Origin: Campylorhamphus procurvoides
Lineage: Eukaryota; Chordata; Aves; Passeriformes; Dendrocolaptidae
Assembly: GCA_013396655.1 (NCBI GenBank)
Contig: WBMV01002647.1
Span: 319,288 to 383,287 of the forward strand
Reading direction: 5' to 3'
DNA length: 64,000 nt
Shown: positions 25,587 to 35,593 of the stretch, in pieces
How positions within the stretch are numbered: the stretch's first letter is position 1
Layout: each line of letters begins with the position of its first letter
Notes under the pieces: generated by a model
Databases searched by the model: none
What the model saw: the letters and a program-made list of their open reading frames with translations, nothing else
Told to the model about the DNA's origin: nothing
Program-made: the position numbers and the translations under genes

Positions 25587-27491
25587 ATATGGGAGTTTTT
25601 CTATAAGTTTGTGCTTGCATTTAGATCTCCATTGTTCTTAGGTTTGTCTTGTTTGGGAAAGGCAGGGGGTGCAAGCTCTGCGTTAGAATTTTTTTCTTTC
25701 CTCCAATGGAGGTATTATTAGGGATGGTCTGGCATTCCACTTAGAGGTTTTGTGGGCTGCATCCTTAGAGAAAGAAGACTCATCTTTATTTACTCAAGAT
25801 GTAGTTCTTCACTGAACTGATTGTGAAAACTGGCTTCTGGCTTAATAGATCCCTTACGCTATACAGGAGTATTGCTTAGTTCCTTACCTCATGGCACTTT
25901 CCCCCCTGTGCTGGAGTGGCTGGTTATTGTATTATCCTTTACCTCCCAGAAAGAATAACGCTACTGAAAACCTAAATTTCTGCTAGCAACAAGCAATCAG
26001 AAATCATTTGTTTCACTTAATAGAACTTATTTGCAAGTACTGCCAGAACATTCGGGAACACTCATTACAGATCTGTTTCTACTGTTCTTCTAGACTGGTC
26101 TCTTCATTAAAGTGTCAGTTGCTGGAACCCTGCAATAATCCACTTTTAAATGTTAAAAATCTCTATATGTTTTTAAGTGGAAGAGTTGGCTTTAGTTTCT
26201 TCTCTGCACTTGATGCAAGTTTTTTTGATCTGACTTTCAGTATCCTGGTATAAAGTCATTCCTAAGTCTATGTTTTGCTGCTGCCTCTGGGTACACAACA
26301 TTTCTTCAGTGCTGCCTTGGATTTAGTTTCCCGTGTTTTAGCAAACACAGCACTGATTCTACAGCTGTGTTCTCCATCCTTATTTACTTTCTGTGTGTTT
26401 TAGATTTGGGTTGTTTTCTTTCTGTAATACAAGGATATCTGGATGTCTAGGTTGAAAGTAATTTGAATTAGTCCCTCTACTTGGAGAGGAGCCCTTCTGT
26501 GGAGTGCTGATGGCAAATCTAGTTACAGCTTCACTCACCTCTTTTATTTTGCTCTGTGTCTAAAAAAGCTTTACTGGATACAAAAAAACTAAACCCTAGG
26601 ATGGGGGAGATGCAAGTATAGCATCTGTACTGTGTCTGCAGTGGCAGCTTCAGAAAGTGCAAGAGTGCAGAGGCGGGTTCCCCTCAGCCTGTACTTATTT
26701 CCACGCTCCAGGCAGCTTCCCCAGGAGTAGCAACTGGTCTTAGACTTTGCTCCTTTGAATTACTTGTGCTAGTCTTGGCCATGTTGGATCACTGAGCACA
26801 AGCACTGAGACACTCACCCATTCCCAAGGTTTTTAACACTAGGCTGCAAACACCCATGGTTTTCTCCCTGTAAAATCAAGGGGTCTTACCCTGCTTGCTT
26901 TGAAAATGAAAGCAAAACCCCTTGTGCCTTCACTGGGAGCGCAGCTGGGCCCAGTTGTAGGGTCTGAACATCATTTTGTACTGTAACAGAAATAGTCATT
27001 TCAGCCTGCCCTTTATGCTCTTTGTCTTAAATGTCCAGTAAGTTAAAATCTGTATTGTATGTAGGGATGGGTCACATTTGTCGCTGCTCCCTAAACAGCC
27101 AATCCCCAGGGTAAGTGTTGCATATACTGTACAAAATCAAGCTGTGATTCTGCCTTCTTATAAACTCTTTTGAGTATTTTCCTTTAGTCAAAAATATCTA
27201 TGCAGATATTTTAAATAGAAGCTTGATATATTAAATATATATTTTTTTAATTTGCTGATTTGGGTTGGGCTGGGCATTGCATGAAAACACTGGAGGGAGA
27301 GGAGTTCAAATGACACTGAGCCAGCCCTGCCCCTCTAATCTGTGTTCCCTTCAAAACATTTTCTGAGGGAAGAAGAAGAATAATTAGGAGAAAGCAAATG
27401 AATGATTTTTCCTTTTCATCCCTTTTAAGTTAAAAATGCATCCTTATTTCTTATTGTCATTATGCAGGTTGAGCATTCTTTTTTCCTCTTT

Positions 27492-27527
27492 TATATATAT
27501 ATACATGTGCATATATATATATATATT
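27492..27527 (+). repeat. TA microsatellite with palindromic centre
   Basis: TA repeats on both sides of a central acatgtgcat, giving a nearly perfect palindrome that can fold back in RNA. It lies shortly before the two Pumilio motifs. Confidence 0.8.
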
Positions 27528-27559
27528 TGAAGTGCTGTCTTAATTTAATGGGGTGTAAC

Positions 27560-27567
27560 TGTAAATA
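27560..27567 (+). promoter_or_regulatory. Pumilio (PUF) response element
   Basis: Exact TGTAAATA, a member of the consensus TGTANATA bound by PUM1/PUM2, near the distal end of the ATF7IP 3' UTR. A second exact copy lies 131 bases downstream. Binding is inferred from the motif. Confidence 0.45.
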
Positions 27568-27698
27568 AGATAACTGGGTAGTAGCTGTTTGGGGAGTCCT
27601 GTTCAGCTTTAGTTTATTGGCTACTGGGAATCAAACATGCAAAATCCTTTGTTGGGAAATTCCAAATCTGATTTCTTGTTTTGTTTTGCAGTTGGACT

Positions 27699-27706
27699 TG
27701 TAAATA
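27699..27706 (+). promoter_or_regulatory. Pumilio (PUF) response element
   Basis: Second exact TGTAAATA in the distal ATF7IP 3' UTR, about 160 bases before the distal poly(A) signal. Paired sites near a poly(A) site are the usual arrangement for PUM-mediated repression. Confidence 0.45.
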
Positions 27707-27858
27707 TAAGAAGAAATAAAAACGTAGGACTAATTTAATGTCCAGTTGAAACTGGGCAGTTGCCAGCATTCCCCATTTTTGTATGTACTGTAGATTAGTG
27801 TGTGTGTGTATTAATTGTAGTGGGGTTTTGTCTGACAAGCCTGAAATTTATACTTTGA

Positions 27859-27864
27859 AATAAA
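27859..27864 (+). terminator. ATF7IP: distal poly(A) signal of ATF7IP
   Basis: AATAAA with a T/GT-rich downstream stretch (ctgggtttttaacattttg). It is the last strong signal before base composition changes and the intergenic region begins. Cleavage is expected around 27875-27890. Confidence 0.6.
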
Positions 27865-27885
27865 CTTCTGGGTTTTTAACATTTT

Positions 27886-30800
27886 GAGTTACCTGTGCTT
27901 AGTTCCTGAAACCTCGGGAGACAACTTTCTCAAAAAAGAACCCAGAGCCTGCTCCTCCTCTTCAGAGGTGTTGCCACCTTGCTTAAGTAACACTGAGCAG
28001 CAATGGTTTGGCTCTCGATCCTTCCCAAGAAGGCAACTGCAAGGTGCTGCCCTCACAGCAGCCAGAAACAAAAGCAATGCTGTAAATCCTGCCAAGTCAC
28101 CTTGCATGCACTTCAGCAAAGCTTGGACACACAGAATCAAGTAACCTGCACCCCAAAGTTGCCCCAGAGGAATACAGGAATGGAAATCCAAAACCATAAT
28201 TCCCCTCCAAGGTGCCAGGTTTAACCTCCAAAAAAATGGTCACTCTTAGCAAGAGACTTTGGCAAAGTCCTGGAGATGACTTTGGTTTTTCATAGCACCC
28301 TTCAGCATTAGTGCCCAGCACTGGTCCCAGCATGCTCAGCTGGCCATGGTTTTCAAGCCAGTGGGCAGCTGTTGTGCACAGCACCAACTGCATCAGTCAA
28401 GGGTAATGAAATAAGGAATATTAAAAAAAAAGGGTGTTTCAGTGCAGGGATCAAGGTGGTCTCTGCTCCACACCCTGCTGGTTCAAGGGTAGAAGCCAGG
28501 AAAAGCACCATGATGTATGGGACCAACAGGCTGTTTCTTGGACCCTACTCTTTTGCGAAATTGTAGAGAACTCAAAGTACGTAGAACTTGGAGTTACATG
28601 CCTACTCTGTGTTAGTGCTGACCCTGTACTTTGAGGGCATACAGTCAATTTGTGATGGTAATAATTAGTTTCCTTGAACTTACTAGAATTTGCTCCAAGT
28701 CACTGACCAGAAGATAATGGACTCTTGTGAAGTGATGCCTCAGCACAATCCTACTTGAAAGTCCTGATTTTCTCAAACTGCCTATTTAGACTAAGAGTAT
28801 ACCTACTGCACATAGTTTAGAACAAATACAGCATAACCACTCTGCTCATGCACTGCTGTAATTGCAGTTTGTGCTGGGATAAAGTGGAGTGAATAAGTGA
28901 CCGTGCAGAGCAGTCACTGTTTTGCTGTAGGGTGGCTTTGGCACAGGCTCAGTGGTAGGTCTGGAAAGATGATACAGCCTCAGAGGAGAATGTAAAAACA
29001 GCAAAGTGAATCTCTGCACACCACCAACACTTACTACTAAGGAAACAACCCAGGAGCAGGCTGAGAAGTAATCTGACCCAGCAGCACAGCACCAGGACAC
29101 TGACAAAGGAACACTGTTGGTTTCTCCCCTGGAAGTGCTGTGGAGTCTGGTTTGGGCAGGCACTGATTAGACCCTGCACAGGTGTTTTCTGCTGCCAGAC
29201 CGTAGCCCCGGTAGACCTACAGCCATGCAGGGTATGACCAGCAGACCCAGGAGAGGTGAATTTGGTACTGGATTTCAGAGAAGGGGAATGGCAAAGGAAG
29301 GGAGAGCTTGCATTACATGTGGGTTACAGAGTGGTCCTGCTAGGAGGAGTCATTTCCCCAGTACGCACTGCCTAGTGACCAAACAGCAAGCTTCACTTCA
29401 TTATTGCAAGAGAGATTGATCACAACCACCTTCCAAATCCAAATCTCCAGCCAAGCCTGAAGTTTAAGAGGCAGAAGCCACAGGACTTGGAAAAACCTGA
29501 AAGCTGGGTGTGAAAAAGGGGGCAGCTTCTACCACAAATCTGCTTAAGGACACCTTCCCCCCCCTTTTTTTTTCATAAGTGGGTTCTGCAGAAGGGAGTA
29601 AGACACTCAAAAAGACCTGTAAACTCCATGCAGCTGCCTGAGACTTACACTGTCAGTTCCCTTGCCCCTGCCTGGAGGGCCATGCAGCTCTACTCAAAGC
29701 CTTCGCCTCTGGTCACTGATGCAGCTGCACAGGGAAGAGGAGCTTGATCCAGCTGTTGTGGTCGCGGTTAGCAGATCAACCTGGGCTGGCCTGCCAACAA
29801 AGGAAGCACAGCAAGAGGAATGCAGTGGCCTTTGACAGCACAATCATCAAAGGCAAAAAAATAGTCACAGTCACACAGACTGGAGTCCTAAGGCTCATAA
29901 GGTCCCCCTGATGTAAATATTTACTCATAGAACAAGACTCTTAAAATTAGAGCTCTGTGTTCCCACAACTCTGGATTGGAGCACAAAGCAGCTCCTGCCT
30001 CAGGATAGGATGCTCTAGGGAAAAAGGCAGAGCTCCCATTTCCATGCATATTTGGCACATCATGGGCACATCACATGCCACACACCTCCACTCCCTGCAG
30101 GAGAAAGCATCTAGGTGCGCCCTGGATCAAGAACACTGTTCAACACAGAAATCATTTGGAAACTTCAGAGTCCCAGGGGACCAACTTTTAAACAATACCT
30201 CTCCGTTAGCATTTTTATGTAAGATTGTATGAAAAAGCAGTAAATACAACCTGCAATGTTGCTGCACTGCCTAGGTGTGACAGTGAAGACAAGCAATCCT
30301 CCAGCCCCTCTGTGCTCCCAGTCTCAAACAAGCAGCTGATTCTTGGTCTTATGCTTGCTGGCAGCTCAGATCCCTGCGCTGCTCCTCATGACCCAGCTCC
30401 ATTCCTTAAGTGTGCTCCTTAATGCTGTTACAGCCTGCTCAATCCAATTCAACCTGCATCAGTGGCTCCACCACCACAGGGAGGAGGTCTCTGCACACAA
30501 ACCTTGTGGCAAGGACGAGGTGACAAAGGCTCACACAGAGGCCAAGGCCCCCTGGGGTCCCAGCTGTGGGCAAGGAATAAGGCACCTTCACTGACAGAGA
30601 ACCTCAGGTACACAAAAAGAGGGTGCTGTGTCTAAAACTCTGACCAGGGAAGACTCCTCCCCATCAACTCAGATGGGGAGCACGTGGACACCAAGCAAAC
30701 ATCACACATTCATCACCCTCCTCCAGCATAGGCACAGCTGCAACTCGCACAGGCACCAATGCCTGCACTTAACCTGTGGCTGCATCTGTCTAGGTACCAC

Positions 30801-32097
30801 AGGAGAGTCATTTGGCTCAGTGAATTTTAATCTACAAAGGACTGTACTGAAAAGCAAAAAGCAGCTCTGTAGTGAGTACTTCAGAACTTAGTAATTTTAA
30901 ACAGTGCTCTCCTAATCCTGCACACAGCATTGATGCTCTCTCCAGCCTCTCACACCTACCTCTTTCTACCTCAGCAAATCAATCCCTTCAGTCCCTGCAT
31001 GAATTTTTCATCCTCAGCAACAGCTTTACTGTAATTTCCAGTGTCCCTCTTTCCTTGGCAGAAATCAGCCCTACTGTGACAGACAAATATTTAGGGTAGG
31101 ACCTCACCCATGTTGCAGTAACTCACTCCCTTCCCCATCACACAGGCTAAACTCCAGGGGCTTGATTAAAACCTTACACTGCTCATCATTCTTCACCTTC
31201 ATAATATAGGCCAGTGCTGTGCACTGTTTAGCTTGGACCATCAAGGACATGAGGAAAGAGCTGTTTATTTTATTTAACTTAATTACATGTATAACATCTA
31301 GCACAAAACAGCCCAGTGACTCGACTCCTCAGCATAAACACAGGTAACTAAGAGTAATGCGTCCAGCCCCAGCCCTCACATCCATCTCACTCTCACATTC
31401 CACTGCCACAGCTGAGGGACCCGGCAGACATGTCACCAGGCAACTGCATAGGCCAATCCACTGCAAGAGGAAGATCCAGTGTAAGAGATCCATTGCACCG
31501 CAGTTCTGTCCTGCTGTTATGCTGCAGCCTGGGACAGGGGCATGTTTCCAAAAGCATCAGGCTGCTTCCCTTCACTCCCTCTGGCAGACTGACCATTACA
31601 AGCTGCTTTGGCCAGACAAAAGAAATCTTGCCAACACCTCTGAAAGTCATATCCTGTACATAACAGACTGACCTGCCATGGGGAACACAGCTCTGCCTCT
31701 CTCCACCAGTGACATTCCTGGATGGGAAGCAACTTGCAGCACATCTTGCAGGCACTGGTCAGACAAAAGGCAAACAGCAGACTAGTGCTGAGATAAGGCC
31801 ACCACGGCCCACAGCAGCCACCTGGCTTGGCCCAGCCCTGGAGAAGGTCCCATGTTGGTACTAGAAAGAGATCACTTTCATTGATAGTGGCATAGCTCTT
31901 CACTCCAGCTCTGAGAACAGATGATGGCTCAGATGAACAGAAAGCTGTGCCACCTGCTTCCCATCAATCCCAGTCAGAGGAAGGGCCACCCAAGCAGCTC
32001 AGAGTAAAGGAACGTGCATTGGGCTGCACCAAAGCAGCCAATGTCAGTACCAAGTGCCTAGCAGGCAGGACAGGGGAAAGCAGGTAAGGCACAGGGT
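27886..32097. other. intergenic region between convergent genes
   Basis: About 4.2 kb between the two 3' ends, visibly richer in G+C than the ATF7IP intron. Several overlapping reading frames of 60-130 codons exist (for example 31517-31903 minus). They have no recognisable domain, no splice-supported continuation and no low-divergence match that I know, so I call none a gene. A C7/T9 run lies near 29554-29573. No repeat family was recognised. Confidence 0.6.
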
Positions 32098-32182
32098 TGT
32101 GGACATCCAGGTCGGTTTATTACACACAAGAAGTAAAATTTTCATTAAAAAAAAAATCCATCTGAGGATATTGATGCTGGTT
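32098..32182 (-). other. PLBD1: PLBD1 3' UTR (short form)
   Basis: Roughly 80 nt between the stop and the expected cleavage site, set by an AATAAA on the minus strand at 32116-32121. It contains a run of about ten T residues on the transcript strand. Longer forms using other signals cannot be excluded. Confidence 0.6.
32116..32121 (-). terminator. PLBD1: PLBD1 poly(A) signal
   Basis: Minus-strand AATAAA about 62 bases after the stop codon. Cleavage is expected near 32090-32105. Confidence 0.6.
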
Positions 32183-32350
32183 TTACAGGATTGGCCTCAT
32201 GGTGACAAAATCAAAGTTGTATGATTCTGGCAGGCCCTGGTGTCGCGTGCGGTTAAACCGTCTCCAGGTGAAGACAGGGAGCCCCCCCTGCACTGGGGGG
32301 CCATTGATGGCAGAGGCCGTGAACGCTGATGCCAGGCGGAAATCTGACAC
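32183..32350 (-). CDS. PLBD1: PLBD1 exon 11: C-terminus and stop
   Basis: 168 nt of coding sequence including a TAA stop, acceptor gtgttgcag. Encodes VSDFRLASAFTASAINGPPV, QGGLPVFTWRRFNRTRHQGL and PESYNFDFVTMRPIL. The motif (S/A)-GP-VQGGLP-F-W--FN and the HQG-PE-YNFDF-TM-P end are diagnostic of the family. The protein stops right after RPIL. I recall human continuing for about five further residues (KLDIK), so the C-terminal tail is slightly shorter. NRT is a potential glycosylation site. Confidence 0.96.
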   Translation of the reverse strand: MSDFRLASAFTASAINGPPVQGGLPVFTWRRFNRTRHQGLPESYNFDFVTMRPIL

Positions 32351-33598
32351 CTGCAACACAAAGGACAGGGACTCAGGGCTAAGGGCTGCATCGTGTTTGA
32401 CACATCCCCATCCCAGAGTGCAGGAACAGCTCCGGGAGGTTTGGTAACAGTAAGGTGAAGGAAGCGAGCAGGGGAAATGCACACTGATCACGCAGTGTTC
32501 CTCCCCTGCACAGAGGCAACTTCAGCCAGCAGCAGCAAAGCACAAGCCCACACTTGCCCTTCGGCCCCATGGCTAGCCAGGCTGAAAGAGGCAGCACATC
32601 TGCCCTCATGACAACCCTTGCTGTGTTTGCGTGTCTCCAAAAGAGCTGAGGCTGCAGCAGGCAGACCAGGGCGTCTGACCTAAGCTCTACTGCATGTTAA
32701 GCACTTGGGCCATCCCCTGAGGCATGCTGGGGTAATTCAGGAATGGAGAAAAGCCACACAGAGTTAATAATACTGCCCAGGCTGCCCTGCTCCTTTATTA
32801 TCCCCAAAGAGGTCCATAGCTTGGCACCATCTTCCCAAAAGCAGACACTAAAATTGCCTGCAGTGTTTATAACTAAACAGATTTCACCTCTGCTCTGGAC
32901 TGTTTCTCTCAATGCCCCTCTTAGGTCCCCTGTCCACCCCCAGCCCAGCCCATTACTCGGGCATTGCCCCTCACAGTGAAAATACTACCTAACCTGCCAT
33001 AAATGCTGCCTTCTCCAGGACAGTGGGTCTACAGATTTTCTCACACCCCCCTAAAATGCAGAGTCATCTTCACCAAACTTATCAGAAATCAGTTTCAGAG
33101 AGGTGGAACCCTGGAGCAGGGTGGCTCACTAGAAAGCCTGGGTGTTGTCAAAGTAAAGCTAAACTGAGACTGAAAACACATTCCTGTGGGCTCTGGGGAG
33201 GCACCCACACAGTCCCATGAACAGGAGGCTGAGGCTGTACAACAGTCACCTTCCCTGAGTGATGTGGAGACTCATTTCAGCATTATTTTAGGCTCCTTCT
33301 GCTGTAAGGCTTTGGGTTTTAACCCCTGAACACCACAAGTTCCCATGGACACAGCTGCTTCACACACCTCCCCCTGTATCTTCTGCCACTATGCCAGGGC
33401 TGATGTCAGGGACAGGAAACAGTACTCTGCACAGAATTCCTATCACAGGATCTGCCCAAGCACTGGGACAGCATGAAAAGAGGGAACAGACGTGCCTGGC
33501 CATGCCTGCCCTAGTGCAGGGAAACATGCTACAGGCCTGCAGGAGCATGACCAGGCTGCAGCAAACATTCAACAGATGTTAAAATTGAGGTAATTTAC

Positions 33599-33705
33599 CT
33601 TGGAGTCATAGCAGCCTGCAGGCACTGGTAAAGAAGGATTCAGGTCTTCCCGGCAGCAAATGGTGTTGCAAGGATTGTGTTCAGTGTAAGGATCATGCTG
33701 GTAGT
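33599..33705 (-). CDS. PLBD1: PLBD1 exon 10
   Basis: 107 nt, acceptor tctccccag and donor GTAAAT. Encodes [20 protein letters not shown] then [15 protein letters not shown], ending on a codon boundary. The cluster of four cysteines (C-N-T-I-C-C and the later G-C-Y-D) is characteristic of PLBD proteins, where they form disulfides near the C-terminus. The short segment [10 protein letters not shown] replaces human DPYSRGDPCN (from memory). Confidence 0.95.
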
Positions 33706-34409
33706 CTGGGGAGAAATGTGGTGGGGAGAGAAGAAAAAAAGAGAAAAAGTTAGCACCCTCACAAAAAGCTGATGCAAAGTACTGGAGACACTAAAAGCTG
33801 GATAAGTGCACTCTTTATTGAATTGCTCTCATGTTTCTCCCCAGCTACCAGCTAGATGTTAGTGCTCAAGACAGGACATGAAGCAGACAAACTCCTAATC
33901 CAAGACCATACAGCAGTTTCTGCATCCCAGAGGCACCACTGCCAATCTCTAACCACAAATGTCTGCAATTCCACATGACGAAATTCCACATGATGAAAGC
34001 TTGTAGAAACTTTGTCAGGAGAGAAGAGCAGAAGAGAAAGGGAAGTGGCGGGTGGGTGAGGGAGAATTGCAGGAAGGAGAGGCTTTGTTTTCCTGTTCTG
34101 GACTAAATTTAAGCGGCAAGGAGCAAAACCTTCAAACACCCACTGCAATAGCTGCAAACTGGGAGGTGGACAAGCCTCAAGGGCTATGAGCACACTGCTA
34201 TTCACAGCCCAAAGAGCAACGATACCCCACCCTGGGAGAGGCCTTGCAAACCTCAAGCCAAATAATCAGCAAGCTCCCGATAACTGGGAATAAAAATACA
34301 GCATCTACAGCTATCTGAACTTCGAGATGAGCTTAGCTAGAAGTTAATTAAACTGGGTTTAATCCAGTTAAGGAGAACCCCACCAGGAAAAATACCAGCA
34401 ATTACCTAC

Positions 34410-34979
34410 TGTTTTGACTTAATCCCAGCAGGCAACTATGTACTACCCAGCTGCTCCCTCACTTCCCCCCAACACCCTCCACAGGACAGGGAGGAGAATC
34501 AGAAAAAGGTAAAACCCGTGAATAGAAACACAACCAATTTAATAATGGAAATAAATTTAAAAATAATAAATTAATAATAATAATGAAAATGGACAGGGAG
34601 AGAAAGGAATAAAACTAGAGAAAGTAGTGATGCACAACCCAGTTGCTCACCTGCTGACCAATGCCCAGCCCATATCCCTGGGCAGCAATCAGCCCCTTCC
34701 AGCCAAACCCCCTCTGTTTATACACTGAGCATGCCATTCTTTGGTATGGAATATCCCTTTGGCCACTTCAGGTCAGATGTCCTGGCTCCCTCCCAGCCTC
34801 TTGGTCACCTGCCCACTGGTAAAGCATGGGAAACTGAAAAGTCCTTGACTTAGCAACAACTGAAACTTCAATGTGTTAAGTAATGCTTGAACTGTCAACA
34901 TTATTCTCATACTTAATCCAAAACACAGGACTATATTAACTACTAAGAAAATTAACTCTATCCCAACTAAACCAGGACA
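34410..34979 (-). mobile_element. solo LTR of an endogenous retrovirus (ERVL-like)
   Basis: About 570 bp that on the minus strand starts TGTCCTGGTTTAGTTGGG and continues ATAGAGTTAATTTTC. It then has a TATA-like TGTATAAAC (34716-34724), a long ATT-rich stretch with ATTAAA, and a 3' end resembling GGGTT/GGATTAAG..CAAAACA. I recognise this layout as an abundant avian, especially passerine, retroviral LTR. No internal gag/pol/env sequence flanks it, so it is a solo LTR. Flanking pentamers CCTAC and CCTGC could be an imperfect 5-bp target duplication, as expected for ERVL. It lies in PLBD1 intron 9 in the gene's own orientation. The ends are accurate to a few bases. Confidence 0.8.
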
Positions 34980-35407
34980 CCTGCCAAAGATCATCTGCCT
35001 GAACATGGAAAAAAGACCTGAAGTTTTTACACTAAATCCTCTGTTTGATCTCACTTAACTGTTGCTTGGGGTTTAAGGCTTTCAAGATTGACAAGCTGTA
35101 GATGTATTAGATAATAAGCAGTCCACAAAGTCTCTTGGAGTGTGAGAAGCACTCTGGAAAAGTCAAACAGCAAGGCCAAGGGCCCTTGTTCTAGAAGGAA
35201 CCCAGTCTTGTCCCTGATAGCGCAATTTGAGCCTGGTTTCCTACGTCAGCAGTAAGCTTGTGTTACCTACTTCCTTTGACTGTACTCTGCATGTACAGTA
35301 ATGTAACTGATCCACATGTGAGGCTGCAGCTTCCCACTATAATCCATCAAACAAAAGTAACACTGCTTACTTAGATCAGTTGCACAATATATAAACACAC
35401 GTCTTAC

Positions 35408-35593
35408 TGTTGTATCTCATGATGTACTTCATGCTTTCCAAGTTGGTCACCTTGCCCTGGTCTCGACGGAAGATTTTTGCTCTTGGAGCAAGCTCATAGG
35501 AGAAATCCATGCCATACTTGACAACATATGATGCATACCCACTGAGGTTGTAAATCTTTTCATGGAAAGGGATATTATATGAAGGCCAGTAAC
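35408..35593 (-). CDS. PLBD1: PLBD1 exon 9
   Basis: 186 nt, acceptor ctggcag and donor GTAAGA. Encodes [20 protein letters not shown], then [20 protein letters not shown], and [21 protein letters not shown] and RA-IFRRDQ are conserved across the family. NLS is a probable N-glycosylation site. The phase at both ends matches neighbouring exons. Confidence 0.96.

Larger units (their letters stand above)
1..27885 (+). other. ATF7IP: ATF7IP gene, 3' portion (introns, last five coding exons, 3' UTR)
   Basis: This is the 3' part of activating transcription factor 7-interacting protein (MCAF1). The family protein is nuclear: it stabilises and guides the H3K9 methyltransferase SETDB1 and binds MBD1 through its C-terminal fibronectin type III domain. 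Five exons visible here join in frame to give 327 residues ending in a stop. The order is an acidic SUMO-interacting motif, a proline/glutamine-rich linker, a conserved segment with the motif TTYVVNNGLTLGS, and the Fn3 domain with the motif [18 protein letters not shown]. Human ATF7IP is about 1270 residues, so the acidic N-terminus, SETDB1-binding coiled coil and Ser/Thr-rich middle are encoded upstream of this window. The promoter is not visible. The distal end is set by a poly(A) signal at 27859. It converges with PLBD1 on the other strand. Confidence 0.95.
23249..27885 (+). other. ATF7IP: ATF7IP 3' UTR with alternative poly(A) signals
   Basis: About 4.6 kb between the stop and the last good poly(A) signal, with no coding potential and no recognised transposon. 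AATAAA signals lie at 23412, 24072, 24917, 27715 and 27859. The signal at 24072 is followed within about 20 bases by a GT-rich stretch (ccttgtggtgttctttt) and would give a short, roughly 0.85-kb UTR. The one at 27859 is followed by ctgggtttttaacattttg and would give the long form. The end coordinate is therefore an estimate. Pumilio motifs TGTAAATA occur at 27560-27567 and 27699-27706, and TA microsatellites at 25537-25586 and 27492-27527. Reading frames inside it (for example 23532-23975 minus) look like chance. Confidence 0.7.

Noticed and set aside
31393..31903. Overlapping frames of 120 and 128 codons on the minus strand between the genes
   Set aside because: They occupy different frames of the same stretch, their protein composition is unremarkable and no promoter, splice or poly(A) context supports a gene.
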